From Powellomyces hirtus (Eukaryota > Chytridiomycota > Chytridiomycetes > Spizellomycetales > Powellomycetaceae), in assembly GCA_025526995.1 (NCBI GenBank), contig JAHLKG010000031.1:124001-188000 (forward strand): a DNA stretch of 64,000 nt, read 5' to 3'. Positions within the stretch are counted from its first letter, which is position 1. The number at the start of each line of letters is the position of its first letter. Position numbers and translations under genes: made by a program. The notes beneath the pieces were generated by a model. That model was not told the DNA's origin, ran no database searches, and saw only the letters and a list, made by a program, of their open reading frames with translations. Positions 47,533-59,159 of the stretch are shown one piece after another.

Positions 47533-50026
47533 CTAGTCCTTGGGGTGGAATCGCAAATGGATAGTCGTGATACTGGAATCAAACAGGATATGAAACACCA
47601 TCGCAACCGTCAGCAGAAACGTCCTCGGTTTGGCGCCCGAGAACTTGACGTACTCCTTCCATATTGATTTGCCCGTGATGCGGAACACGAGGTAATGACC
47701 TACAGCGATGGCGACGATTTCGGCTAGGAAGGTCGCGACGGCTTCTTTTACGACAAGAGTGCACCGCTCGTAGTCGAGCATATAGGAAAAGTTAGGGTAG
47801 CAGACCGCGTTCGGGCCGTGGCGAACTAACGCGAGCGCGAGGAGGAGGGCGACGAGAGTCACGATTTGAGCGAATTCTTCGTTGGCTTCGTAGATGAATT
47901 GTGCTTGCACATATTCAGAGTACTGCCATTCCCGTGGAGCCGCGAGCCCGTCCCCGCTCATCTTCGAGTCCCGCGATGCAGCCAAGTCCCGCAACCGAGG
48001 TTGTGGTGGTTGTGCTTGTTGCTTTTGTGGCTGCTGCTGTTTGCAGGGAGGCTTACTATCGGACCCACCACCACTCAACCTTCGTACCTCCAAATCCACC
48101 ATATCCAAATCACTCGTTCCCGTTCTCCTCACCCACGGCATGTCCAACACGCTTGTTTTCAGCACTTTCGCAGGCGGCATCTGCTCCGCATACTCTTTCA
48201 CAACGTCATGCTCATCCACCCCATCCTGTTTCTCCCCCAACTCTTTAAGCACCGCTTGAGTGGCATCCGCCCCGTTCTCCGCATTCTCTAGCCCATCGCC
48301 TTCGGCGAGGATGGTGCTGGCGGAACTGGTGAGATGGTGCTGCGGTGCTAACACTTTGTTCATCCACCCGTGCGCGTGGCTACTGATGCGTACGAGGAAG
48401 CGGTGGTAGGGTTGGGAGAATTTGACGCGAGTCCATATGATTCGCTGCCAGTTTGCAAGTAGACACCCACACGAAAGAAAAGAATGAGCACTCAAGTGAA
48501 AACGACGCGTCTCGCACGCGTCAAACGGGGTCCTTACCTGGAGCCCGTGGGTAACGCTAAAGACCGGAACAGTCCACGGACTTGAAAAGTGAGCAGTGAA
48601 CATGTTTCTGTAGACTGAGGTCGGGGCGCGGTCAACAATGGACATCTGATTGCAGTATGCTTGGAGATGCAAGCAGCATGGAACTTACACATCCAGTACT
48701 GCATATCCACAAAGAACTCCAGTGCGGGCGTGTGTCGGGTGCTATGTTACATCGAAGTCAGAACAAGAACAGTTGTGCGGTGGAAGACTTAGGCGTGTCG
48801 CAATGCGGGATGCTTACCCGATCTTGTCACTAACGAGCATCATCCCAAGTTTTCCCCATATCACAAACAACATCCTGAATCCTTGCACGAGAGCTGGAGA
48901 GAAAGGGCACAGTTGGATGTTAACGCAGGGCACTAGCGTTGTTGTTTGGTGAAACATACCGATGTCTACCCAGAAAGAATGAGGAGACGTCTCAAAGTAA
49001 AACCATGACGCCGCCTTATGGACAGGGCATGTCAGCAAAACGGACCGCCCGAGGGTGTACTATATTCGCGAGTCCCCTTCACTGCACCTGTCCAAAGAAG
49101 AACAAAGAAGCCAACACAGATGTTGCGCCAAACAGCCAGAGTATGCTTGTTGAGCTCATCGGTTCCACAAGCGGGGCTGATCGTTTTTTTGTTGGCAAAG
49201 ACGACAACACGCGTGAGTTGGCTGCTTTCGAAGTACCAGTAGATGTCTGCGCTCCCGAATCCCGCGGCAGAGTACTGCCTGTCCCTGACGGCGGAGTCTG
49301 CTCCCAAGCCGATACACCATTGGCCCCATTTGATGCTTTGTTGTGTACAGACAACCGGGCAAGCAGCCGCTTCTGCTCCTCCCGCTTCTGTGCCTCCCAT
49401 CGCCGCCGGTCCAACGCATTATGACCAAGCGCATAGAGCATGCCGTATGCGACCACCGACACGGTCAAGAACGCGAGCCAGATCTTGGACGTGACGAGGT
49501 CCGGTTTGAAATGTCTTGCCAGCTGGTTAGCCCCCGTCGGTAGCAGCACGGTCGGCAATGCGAAGCCTGCGAAATCAATCCACCCGCGTGGCCACGCTTT
49601 CGGCATGAACGAAATCAAGATCATCGCCATCAACCCGAGCGTCGACACAAAGTACGCGGGGAAAAAGTACACCGTGTATGCCCACCAGTCAATATGACCG
49701 GGGCCCTGCAGGTGCTCGTCGTAATCGTAGCTAGCTGTCCGGACCCGTTCTGGTGGTGGCGGCAAGTTTTTGTAGTCAAAATCAATCGCCTGTGCTATCG
49801 GAACGCTCACACACCCGAGCCACAACACCACGGGAAACCAGAACATGATCAGGAACGTCGTCTTGGGGTACATCTTAAACCCTATCCGGAGCACGCGGAA
49901 CACGGTAAAGTCACGCTGGGGTTTCGGTCGCGATCGATGCCAGAACAGAACCTTGCGTCGGCCCTTGCCTGCCCCTCCATTGCTGGAACTCGGCTCGGCA
50001 CCTTTTTCCATGTGGCTTCTGCTCAT
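47533..50026 (-). CDS. Polytopic membrane protein, unknown, one junction unresolved
   Basis: Exons on the minus strand: 49088..50026, 48960..49014, 48818..48893, 48689..48741, then about 48538..48645, and 47533..48444. The first exon encodes a cytosolic start (MSRSHMEKGAE), a basic stretch, and helices such as TTFLIMFWFPVVLWLGCVSV and YFFPAYFVSTLGLMAMILI. Small middle exons encode SWFYFETSPHSFWVDI and GFRMLFVIWGKLGMMLV. The last exon ends with EWQYSEYVQAQFIYEANEEF and two or three more helices. At least eight helices in total. No family recognised. The junction between 48689 and 48645 does not keep frame with a normal intron; a 29-nt intron (48660..48688, AAG acceptor) would. Intron 1 also uses an AAG acceptor. 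It might instead be two genes. Confidence 0.6.
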
Positions 50027-51211
50027 ATGGTATCCCGTCCAAACGGTTGTGGTTTTATGTGAGATGTCGAGGCGAAATCCCAACAAAAGAGGGGAGAAGA
50101 CAAAAAGGGCCGCTGGCACAGAAAAAACACCCAACAAACAGGATAGGGATTTTGTACGTACTTCGGAAAAGGAAGTCACAGATTATCCCGCCGGACCTAT
50201 GTTAGGGTGTCTCCGACGTTTATTTTTGGGTGTTCAAACCCAACCCAGGGATGGGGAACTCCTAACCCAAAATGATCGGCGCGTTTTACAGTTAGAGTTG
50301 GAGTTACTCTTAATACGAGTGTTTTCAGGGAACGCCCTAACATGTGCATCCAAACTTTCCGGAAATAAAAAGGCAAACAAACATCCTCCAGCAGAAGGTC
50401 TCCGAAATTCCGTAGTCGCCGAGTTTGCTCGGGGACCTGCTATACAGTTTGCCATGCCGCGTATGTGGCTTGTTTGTGGCTTGGAAGCGCGATCCCTCAA
50501 TGAGAGATAGCGGTGCGTATGATGACCACTATGGGTTATGCACAATCTATTCACAAAGTGGTTGAGATTATCTGCAGTGTAAGATGTGTATGGCAGGTAT
50601 CACTCCGCTCACATTGAGCAATAGTAAGTTACTCTAAAAACGTAGATGACACGACTTGGAGCCGACCTTTCATTCGTGGGCTGGATGAGCAGCCCTTCCA
50701 TTCCAGCAGTCATTTTGGCTGAGTTCAAATGGCCGTCAGTCAGCGCTATCGAAATGTTTTCAGAGGGGCTCAAGTCAAGCGCCTTCATTTGAGGCCTTCC
50801 AAAGCTTCGCTGCTCTTGAGACTGTTTACCCAGACTGATGAGCTTTTTTCCCCCTGCAAAAATGAGGTTGGTGAAGTGATGAGCGTTGTCTTCATGTAAG
50901 AAGAATCATGCTTGTGGCGAGAAGAGAGACCCCTTTTCGATGTGGGCCTTTGTGATCGGGCCGCAGAGAAAACGTCAAGCCGAACCCTTTCAGAAGGCTG
51001 TTTCATTCCATTCACATAGAAGAAAGTTGGGATGCCCATGTGTACGATATTACGTTGTTCACCTTCTTCTACAACGTTTGCAGAAGCGTCTGTTTATGAC
51101 TGTTAGTCCAGCGACACAGACCGATTCACGTGACCGCGCGCATCGCCGTCAGTCTCTTAAGAGTTCTGTAAAATCTGAGGTCTGACCAACACATATACGT
51201 TCTCCTTAACA
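50027..51211. other. Intergenic region between divergent genes
   Basis: About 1.2 kb. Short open frames on both strands do not resemble proteins. The interval should contain the two promoters; no motif stands out. Confidence 0.5.
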
Positions 51212-52283
51212 ATGTTATCAAACTACTTCCAAACGCTCATAAACAGTCTCCCAAAACAACTACGGCCCGAACACCTCTCCCCAACAACAGCCGCAGTCCT
51301 CGCATTCGTCGCGTCATTCCTCTTTATCGGTCTTTGTAAGTCTCGCCCCGCCGTAATTTGCATGTGCATATGATCTCGAGCATCTCACTAAACAATATCC
51401 CCACTGTCTTTTCTTGTGTAGCATTATGGCTCGTCCTATCAAAGACCCAGAGAGCGAAACGCGAAACGGTGCTGCTGACCGGTCTGGCTGAGGCGGGAAA
51501 GACAGTTTTGTTCATGCAGGTAAGAATTTGTGTGAGGAAGGGGGAAGAGGACATAATCAGTGAAATGGGGACAACCTACTGGTGGACAATGGATTGAGCC
51601 TTGTGGACTGAAGAAGACATGACGGTATGCAAGTCAATCATGTCGCTGATATTACTGTTTATCACCTCGCCACTCCTCAGCTCCGATACGGCACCAAGGT
51701 CGCAACCCACACGTCTATGGACCACAACGAGGGCCGATTCTCCCTAACAACCGGAGATACCGCCCCACCATCATCCTCGTCGCGTCCCGGTCCCACCGTG
51801 CATCTCGTCGACCTGCCCGGGCACGAGAAACTGCGATTCAAGTACACTGAGTACATATCCTCAACCGGCGGCATTGTTTTCGTGATTGACAGCACGACGA
51901 TTGCGCGCGAGCTGCGCCCCGCGGCCGAGTATTTGTGCGATATCCTCGCGAACCGCTACACTCAGCGGAACGAGATTCCTGTCTTGGTGCTGTGCAATAA
52001 GGCTGATCTGCTCATGGCCCTGCCGGTGGAGAAAATACGTGCGATGCTGGAGGGGGAGATTGATCGGCTAAGAACCACCCGCGCCGCAGAGGTGCAGAGT
52101 CTCGATGATGGGGATAAAGAGCACGATCGGGACGAGTTTTTGGGCGAGGAAGGAGTGCCGTTTGCGTTTAACCAGCTGGCTAACGCGGTCACGTTTGAGA
52201 GCTGCAGTTTGGTCGCGCCCGCTGGCGATGCGCAGCCACGTGGGCCGCCAGCTGTGCATGCTTTCATCCAAAGACTTCTCTGA
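51212..52283 (+). CDS. SRP102: Signal recognition particle receptor subunit beta
   Basis: Membrane-anchored small GTPase that holds the SRP receptor alpha subunit at the ER. Exons 51212..51335, 51422..51519, 51681..52283, total 274 residues. A single membrane helix spans about 28-48 (TAAVLAFVASFLFIGLSLWL). The GTPase motifs follow: P-loop GLAEAGKT (residues 62-69), DLPGHEKL (G3, SRP-receptor-type rather than DTAG), and NKAD (G4). RFKYTEY and GGIVFVIDST match SRP receptor beta of other fungi. An acidic/polar loop between G4 and the last helix (AEVQSLDDGDKEHD) is variable in the family. Its ending, VHAFIQRLL, is typical. The frame is intact and all junctions are GT-AG. Confidence 0.93.
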
Positions 52284-52457
52284 AGCGTCTGAATCCTCCA
52301 ATCATATACCGCATACCCCACGCAATATCCACATCTAAACCATGCGACATCTTTCTGTATGTACCATAATCATTCTCGCAAAAATAAAAATACAGGTGCA
52401 AATGCGCTCTCCGCGCCCCACATAAAGATCGCCCAATTTACCCAGTTACAGATCGGC

Positions 52458-55400
52458 TCATTTCAGCCCTTTCAAAAACTCGTTCACACTCAGATCTTCA
52501 TACTGGGTTTGATCCGACAACTCCTCTAGTTCCGCAAGAAGTTCTTTTGCAGACGCTTTGTGGCCCTTGTCGCCGGCGTGATGGTCCTTCTTGGCGGCGG
52601 TATCGGATGCCGAACCGAGACTGAAGAGATCCAGGATTTGGTCGGTGTCCATGGATTTCAGACCCGAGTTTTCTTGGTTGATGACGGACGAGGCAATGTT
52701 GAGCTTGAATTTCTGCAGTCTGTGGGGCGACATGGTAGAATTAGAAACACCTCGTCTCAAATTTGCGACCCTCGAAAGGGATACGTACCCCATAATCTTC
52801 TCCTCCAGCGTTCCTTTCGTAATCAGACGATACACATTCACCACACGTTTCTGCCCAATTCGATGAGCACGATCCATGGCCTGCAAATCCTTCATGGGAT
52901 TCCAATCATGTTCCACAAAAATGACCGTGTCGGCTCCCGTGAGGGTCAAGCCCAGTCCCCCGACATGGGTAGTCAAGAGCAGGACATCAATGGACGCGTC
53001 TTCATTGAACTTGCGGACCAGGTCGTGCCGGCTGGCGGTATCGGTCTGTCCGTCCATGCGGAGATACGACACGTTCGGCATGTGTTTCTTAAAAAGTTCG
53101 TTTTCGATAATGTCGAGCATCGGTCGGAGTTGCACGAAGATAAGGGCGCGGTGCGGGGCGGCTACCGTGGTGGGCGCTGCGTTGGTGGTCGGTTCCACAC
53201 CGATGCCACAGTCCTGCAACAGCTGGCCCAGTGCTTGGATCTTGGGCGCGTGCTTGATGTCCTTGATGCTACTGTGGGCAGCCGCGAGCTTGGCTTGAGT
53301 TTTGACGTACTGCGGATGGCTTGGATTCATAACCAGAGCGGGATGATTGACTAGTTTCCTGAGGTACTGGAGCGCTTGGAAGACATGGCCAGACTTTTTC
53401 TCCTTCTTCACGACACCGCCGTTCGTGGATTCCTCGTCATCCTCCGTCAAAATCTTTTCGGCGCCTTCTCTCGCTTGACTCTTGGCGAAATCGTCGTACA
53501 AGGACTTCTGCAGATCGCTTAACTCGCAATAGTAATCCTGGATAATCTTGGGTGGCAGATCATGCAGTACATCTTCCTTCATTCGGCGAAGCAGGAAGGG
53601 GAGGACTTGTTTGTGCAGCGCTTCCATCGCCAAGGCGCCCTTTTCCTGTTCCCGACTCGAACTCCGCGCATCGCGAGATGCTTGAATGGGCTTGCTGAAC
53701 CGTTCATTGAATTGGCGCTCGGTGCCCAGGAATCCGGGCATCAGGAAATCGAACAGCGACCATAGTTCCAATACGTTGTTCTGAATCGGCGTTCCGGAAA
53801 GGATCAGACGATGCATAGCGGTGACACTCTTGACCGCCTGCGTCGTCTTTGTTTTCGGGTTTTTGATAGTGTGCCCTTCGTCCAGAATGCAGTAGTTGAA
53901 GTGCAATGATCGCAACTCGGCGATGTCGTTCCGGAGAATTTCATAAGAGATAATGACTACATCGTAGTTGCGTACTCGACGTCGGATCCTGTGAGGGGAG
54001 AGCAGGATGCAATTAGACATATTGTTGCTATCGATGGTGAAGTGCGTGACTGTACTTACTCTGCTCTCTCGCCCGAGCCACCGCAGTAAATGATCGGTCT
54101 CATAAAATTAGCATAGGTGTGTAACTCATGCAACCAGTGCCCAGTGAGGGTGGGCGGACAAACGACCAGGGACGGCACATGTGCGGCATCCGCAGCGCCG
54201 GTGAGTTGGAAACGCTCTGCACGATTGTAATGATCGGTTGCAAGCATACAGATTGATTGCAATGTCTTGCCCAATCCCATATCTGCAGAAATGTCAGTGA
54301 GCATGGAATAGCAGTGTGCATCTGCAGATCACGACCTCACCATCGCAAAGAATCCCGTGAAGGCCATATCGGTTTAAGAATGCAAGCCAGCTTATTCCTT
54401 CTTTCTGGTAGCTTCTCAGCTCCGCCTTGATGGGAACAGGAATATGAACATCCTCCACCTTTTCGCTTCCCACAAGCTGTCCCAGAAACTTCCTTTCCTC
54501 CTTCCGCTGTTGAATCAGCCCCTCATCAAATCCTTCCGGGTCCGGAACACCGCTTTCCAGCGGTACTAGTTTAACGAGTTGGGCGAATACGTTTGTACTC
54601 ACGAACCGCACGTCTTCATCGGGATCGGACATCCGCCCCAAAACTGGGATGATCAGGAAAATAATGTATGGAAGGATGCTGTGGTCCATGGCGTTGACAA
54701 TGTGAAGCACGGATTCGGCGGCGCCTTGTCGATAATGCGGATTGTTGGCATCGCCTAGCAGGACCAAGACATGATCAACGACAACGTGCATGGCTGGGAC
54801 GGTGAGCACCTGAGCCATGACAGCCATACAGCGGGCTGCCATTTTCCGGACAATCGCCCGTTCAGCACGCAGGCTGTATGCAACTCCTGTCAACAAACTA
54901 ATGACCTTCGGGTGTAGGTCCGAGTGTAGGCATGGGACAATGCTGGCCAAGAGATGCAGGGATTGCGCGAGACTAAGAGCAAAGCCTTCGTCGGTGTCAA
55001 CTCTCCTGAGAGACTCAGCCGCCGTTGTACCAGTCAACTGTGAGACGTCATCAGAAATCATCGACCAGAACTTCGGAATCGATTCAAAGATCTTTGCGCC
55101 AAACTGCGCGCACACTCCTTGGAATGCCATAGCAGCACCCCTCGATTCAAAGACGAGTTTGTTACGCTCTGTCTCATCACCGGACGCCGTCGCTGCGTCG
55201 TCGATCTCTTTGGCCGCGCTTGACACGGATGACTCAACTTTCGCTGTGGTACCTCGCTTTCGCCCAACAGTCTTTTTGGCCGCAAAAGCTTTCTTGCCGG
55301 AATGATCCTTCGACCCAAAGTCGTCGGCCGTAGAATTTTCTTTCAACGTCAGGATCCCTAAAGTTTGTTCGAGAAATTCGGCATTGCCGAGTCCTATGGT

Positions 55401-58400
55401 AGGGTCCATGCACAAGAATCCTTTCAAGTTGTTCAGAACCTTCTCGCTGATAGCAATGGGCTTTCCAAGTCGGATAGTCAGATCGATGTAACGACCCACA
55501 CCACGAGCGGCGCGAGACTGGACATTTTCATTCTGCTCTTCCTTGACGCTGTGCATCAGCGATCTGATGACCGGATTCGCTTTGTTCGGTAAGCGACCCA
55601 TGCGGACCACGGCAGAAGCCATACTGGCGAGAACTTGAACCTCAAGTCTCCGCGTCGTTTCCTTGAATGCTTCGATAACCGACTTCGCTCTTTGTATGCG
55701 ATCTTCCATCATCTTGCGCACAGTTCCTGTGCACGATGGCGGAATGAGATGCGGGACAACCTGATCAACTACATGATCGGCGACGAGCACGGTGAAAACA
55801 TCTCCAAAATGTGTTGGTACTCTCGGACCTTGATGAGAAGGAAGTTCCGGAAGAGGTGGCACCGGTTGATTGCCGCCACAGTCCCTTGTCGCCGCGAGGA
55901 GGCTTTCGCATTCAGTGCGAACTTGTTGAAGAGGTTGAATTAGCTCGTTATAAAACAGAGAAACTCCAGAATCGGCTTGTGTTAACGATGTCACCATGGC
56001 GGTCCATAGCGTATTGGCGAGAGGAACGGTGTCCACAAATCTGGGACGGGCGGCGCCAGCATCTAATCCCTCCATCACACTTCGTTCCTCCCAAAAGCCA
56101 GCCCACTCATCTAACATCACATTGCAGAAAACTCGATGTCCGGCCCAACAGCTGTTCGAGTAGGCGGTGATGAGCTCACTGATCCGGTCCTCGGGTCCGG
56201 TATCTCCTCCATTTAATAGCGTGTAGACCAACGTTCCAAGAGCGGTGGCACCGGCTAATCGACCTCGGATGATGTTTTCACGTGAAACGACAGTGAGGTC
56301 TTGAACAGCCATCGCTTTGTCGTGGGGAGAAACGTTGAACCCATCCGTCTCCATGTGGCCCTTCCTGCCATGGTGTGCTTCGCTCCCTGGAGTGTAGAAG
56401 AACCGCAAATCCAGAGGCTGTCCAACCGGTGTCATCACGAGACCAAACCACGTGGGGAGCACTCCCAAACTCAGCTCAGATAATTGCCCTTTACTAGATG
56501 CACCATCAGAATCCATCAGACGCATCAGCTTCTTCCACAGCTCGAGGGTATCTTGCACGATGTCTGTGCGCTCTTCTATGATAAAGTTTTGGAATACGAG
56601 ACGCAGTAGCTCAGTGGTGACCCATCGCAGATCACTGCTTGTGCCATCACTACTGATTGTGACAAATGTATCAATAGTGCGCAGTACCGCCTGTCGCACA
56701 GCCACGATCGCATGACGAAAGAACGGATATAGTCGTGGAATGAATTCCGGGAGCGAACTGCCCGATTGTTGTTTCATGACAGTGACTACTTCAGGCTTCA
56801 TCATCAGTTGTGAGAGAAGGTCCATCACTGATCCTGTGGCTGACGTCAAGTCATCCAACTCCTCGAGGCAGTTCCATAGCGTCAGCACAATAGACTTGTA
56901 GATGGTTGTTACAGGAAGGATGTTCACAACGACGTCGCAGACCGGCAATAGGGCCGAAGATGAAACCGCTCGAACATCATCGTCGTGATCTCGCAGACTA
57001 GGTTTTGAAATGAAGGTAAGCCAGCTGTGCGCGGGTCGGCGAGCAACCATTGTGACTTACGCATTGATTATTGCTTTGAAAGCACCTGTCTGATTTTCGG
57101 GATCATCTGATTGCAAGACTTGTCCGAGCAGATCCGTTCGCACTGCCATCCAGTATTTCAATCCTACCAAAGCGCCATGTCGCACTTGCCAGCCTTTCTC
57201 CCGGCCTCCCGAAGAACCGTTGCCAATGTTAGAATTTTCGCCGCTGGCCTCCAAAAGCCTCAACAGTCCTTCGTTGACCATCTTTAGGCAGAGATCAGTT
57301 TCGGCCCATTGCATAACGACACCCAAGGTTTGCGCCGCCGTTTCACGCACTGGGGCGACAGCTTGGTCGCTACCATAATCTCCGAAGCGATCCAGCGCTA
57401 AAACGCATAAAAGCCGGATAGCCACGTCTTCTAGCCATGCGCGATGACGGTCGGTATTGACCGTTCTTGAGAGGCCAACCAACTTTCCGGAACCGGAGCC
57501 ATGAGTTTTGAGAAGTCCACGTAGCCCAATTGCTGCCCCATGCCTCACCTCCCACTTGGGAGAGAAGAGGTCCAGACAAAGTTGTTCGCATAGTCCTTCG
57601 AAAGGCCATTCGTCACTGGACTCTTGAATGGCCGATGTCTGGCCATTTGATTTCCCTTTGCTTTGCACAACGACTGTTCTACTAGATCCGTTTGGAGCTT
57701 CAGGCTCCTCAGCAGGCGATGAACCTGGCTCCTCCTTTACGCTTACAGCAACAGCGACACTTTCGGTATTTGAATCCGTGCTTTTGTGTTTTGCAGCCGA
57801 TACTTCGAGGATTCGAACTCTGCAAATGTCCCGTTAGGCGCAATTCGTGAACACAAGCGGCTTCCGTGTTTGAAATTACTTGGCCCCCTTGTCCTTTCCG
57901 AGTCTCATTTTGCGCTTCAGGTTTGCTTTCTGTCGTACACTGAGACCGCTCATGCTGGGGTCATCGTCACTTATGCTCCTAGCAGAACACAAACGTCAGT
58001 ACATTATACTACTTTGGCTATTGGCTGATCGAAGCTGTTCTTACGGTCTGTGTATTTTCAAGAGCTCTTCAGCTGTTTGCTGAGGCTTTGCTTGAATCAT
58101 GCTTGAAGCATCCGGTACCGAGACATCCTCGTCATCAAGAAGATCTACACGTGACGTTAACAACTGCAATGGTGTTGCTGCCAGACCATGCTGTGAACAC
58201 ACCTTTCAAATGATCACTGCCCATTCCCAACCGGGTCTTTAACTCCTTCTTTTGAAGTGCTATTCGTTCTCTTGGGTCCAGACTGCTGTGATCAACATCA
58301 AACTCTTTCCCCGCACTCGCCAGCAGTGGTGCTCCATTCTTTACAACGTTCGTAACGTCAAACATCGCAAAGGTGAGCATCCACTCATCGGTGGCTTCGG

Positions 58401-58834
58401 CACCATGATGACCGTTCTCATCTCCCGGTAATGGGACCGGAGGGTCAAACTGAGGCACATTCTTTGCGATAGCCTCAATGGCCAGTCCCGCAGCTATTCG
58501 CGTAGCCCATTCACTGCTCCTCAAGTGTACGAGGACCTATGAATCGACAAACAGTTCGACAATAGATCGAATATCAGGCTCTGTCTCCAGCAAAGTCAAC
58601 GAGGTCAGTTTAACCGGTGGACATACCCGACCAAGAAGGTTGTACAGCTGATCTGGCTGCTGTTTTTGTATTTCGCCAATTTGCTGGGCGGCTGTTGCTC
58701 TGACTGTTGCAGTTGAGCCAGTATCTAGTAGCAGTATCAAGCGCTCGAGCCTAAACACCCATGATGTATATGTTCATAGTTCATATTCTGTCAACGTGGG
58801 AACAGACAACTCTCTTGCATTACCTTGTCGCCAT
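52458..58834 (-). CDS. MOT1: MOT1/BTAF1, TBP-removing Swi2/Snf2 ATPase
   Basis: Uses ATP to strip TATA-binding protein from DNA and redistribute it. Ten exons: 58824..58834, 58627..58750, 58203..58536, 58045..58144, 57880..57978, 57061..57819, 54341..56997, 54060..54282, 52789..53988, 52458..52719, total 1,922 residues (yeast Mot1 has about 1,870). The start MATRLERLILLLDTGST and QQIGEIQKQQPDQLYNLLGR match Mot1 closely. HEAT repeats fill residues 1 to about 1300. The ATPase has QKEGISWLAFLNRYGLHGILCD, DMGLGKTLQS (about 1362), LDEGHTIKNP (about 1473), LSGTPIQNN, and DRAHRIGQKRVVNVYRL. The C-terminus reads SVNEFLKGLK. The first exon is 11 nt. MLH3 starts 325 bp away on the other strand. Confidence 0.96.
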
Positions 58835-59159
58835 GAGGGGAGGTGGGGAGGAGGAGGCAGGCGATCACCGCTTACGTGAGCATGAGCAATCAAACCAGCA
58901 AAACGTCAAACTGTCAGTTGTCCAGCAAGCGACGGCCGCGTTTTTGGCCCCCTCGCTGTCTTTATATATCGTCGCGCGCGCGTCTGTCTGTCCTTGTCTG
59001 AATTATCAAATGGACAGAAATAAATAAGGTGTGGCTTGGTTTTCGACTTGGTGGCACAGCATAATAGGGGGGCACAGCACTCACTGCGCGTCTCTGCGCA
59101 GCAAATGCTCTTTGGCTCCTGACAATCCATGGGAACATGAACGTCCAAAGCTACTATAC
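58835..59159. promoter_or_regulatory. Divergent promoter of MOT1 and MLH3
   Basis: 325 bp between the two start codons. It contains TTTATATATCG near 58958 and a short CG-repeat (cgcgcgcg) near 58974. Regulation is not evident. Confidence 0.45.

Noticed and set aside
57790..57830. tRNA-like GATTCGAACTC in the MOT1 gene
   Set aside because: No acceptor stem or anticodon arm around it; it is the start of an exon (VRILEVS).
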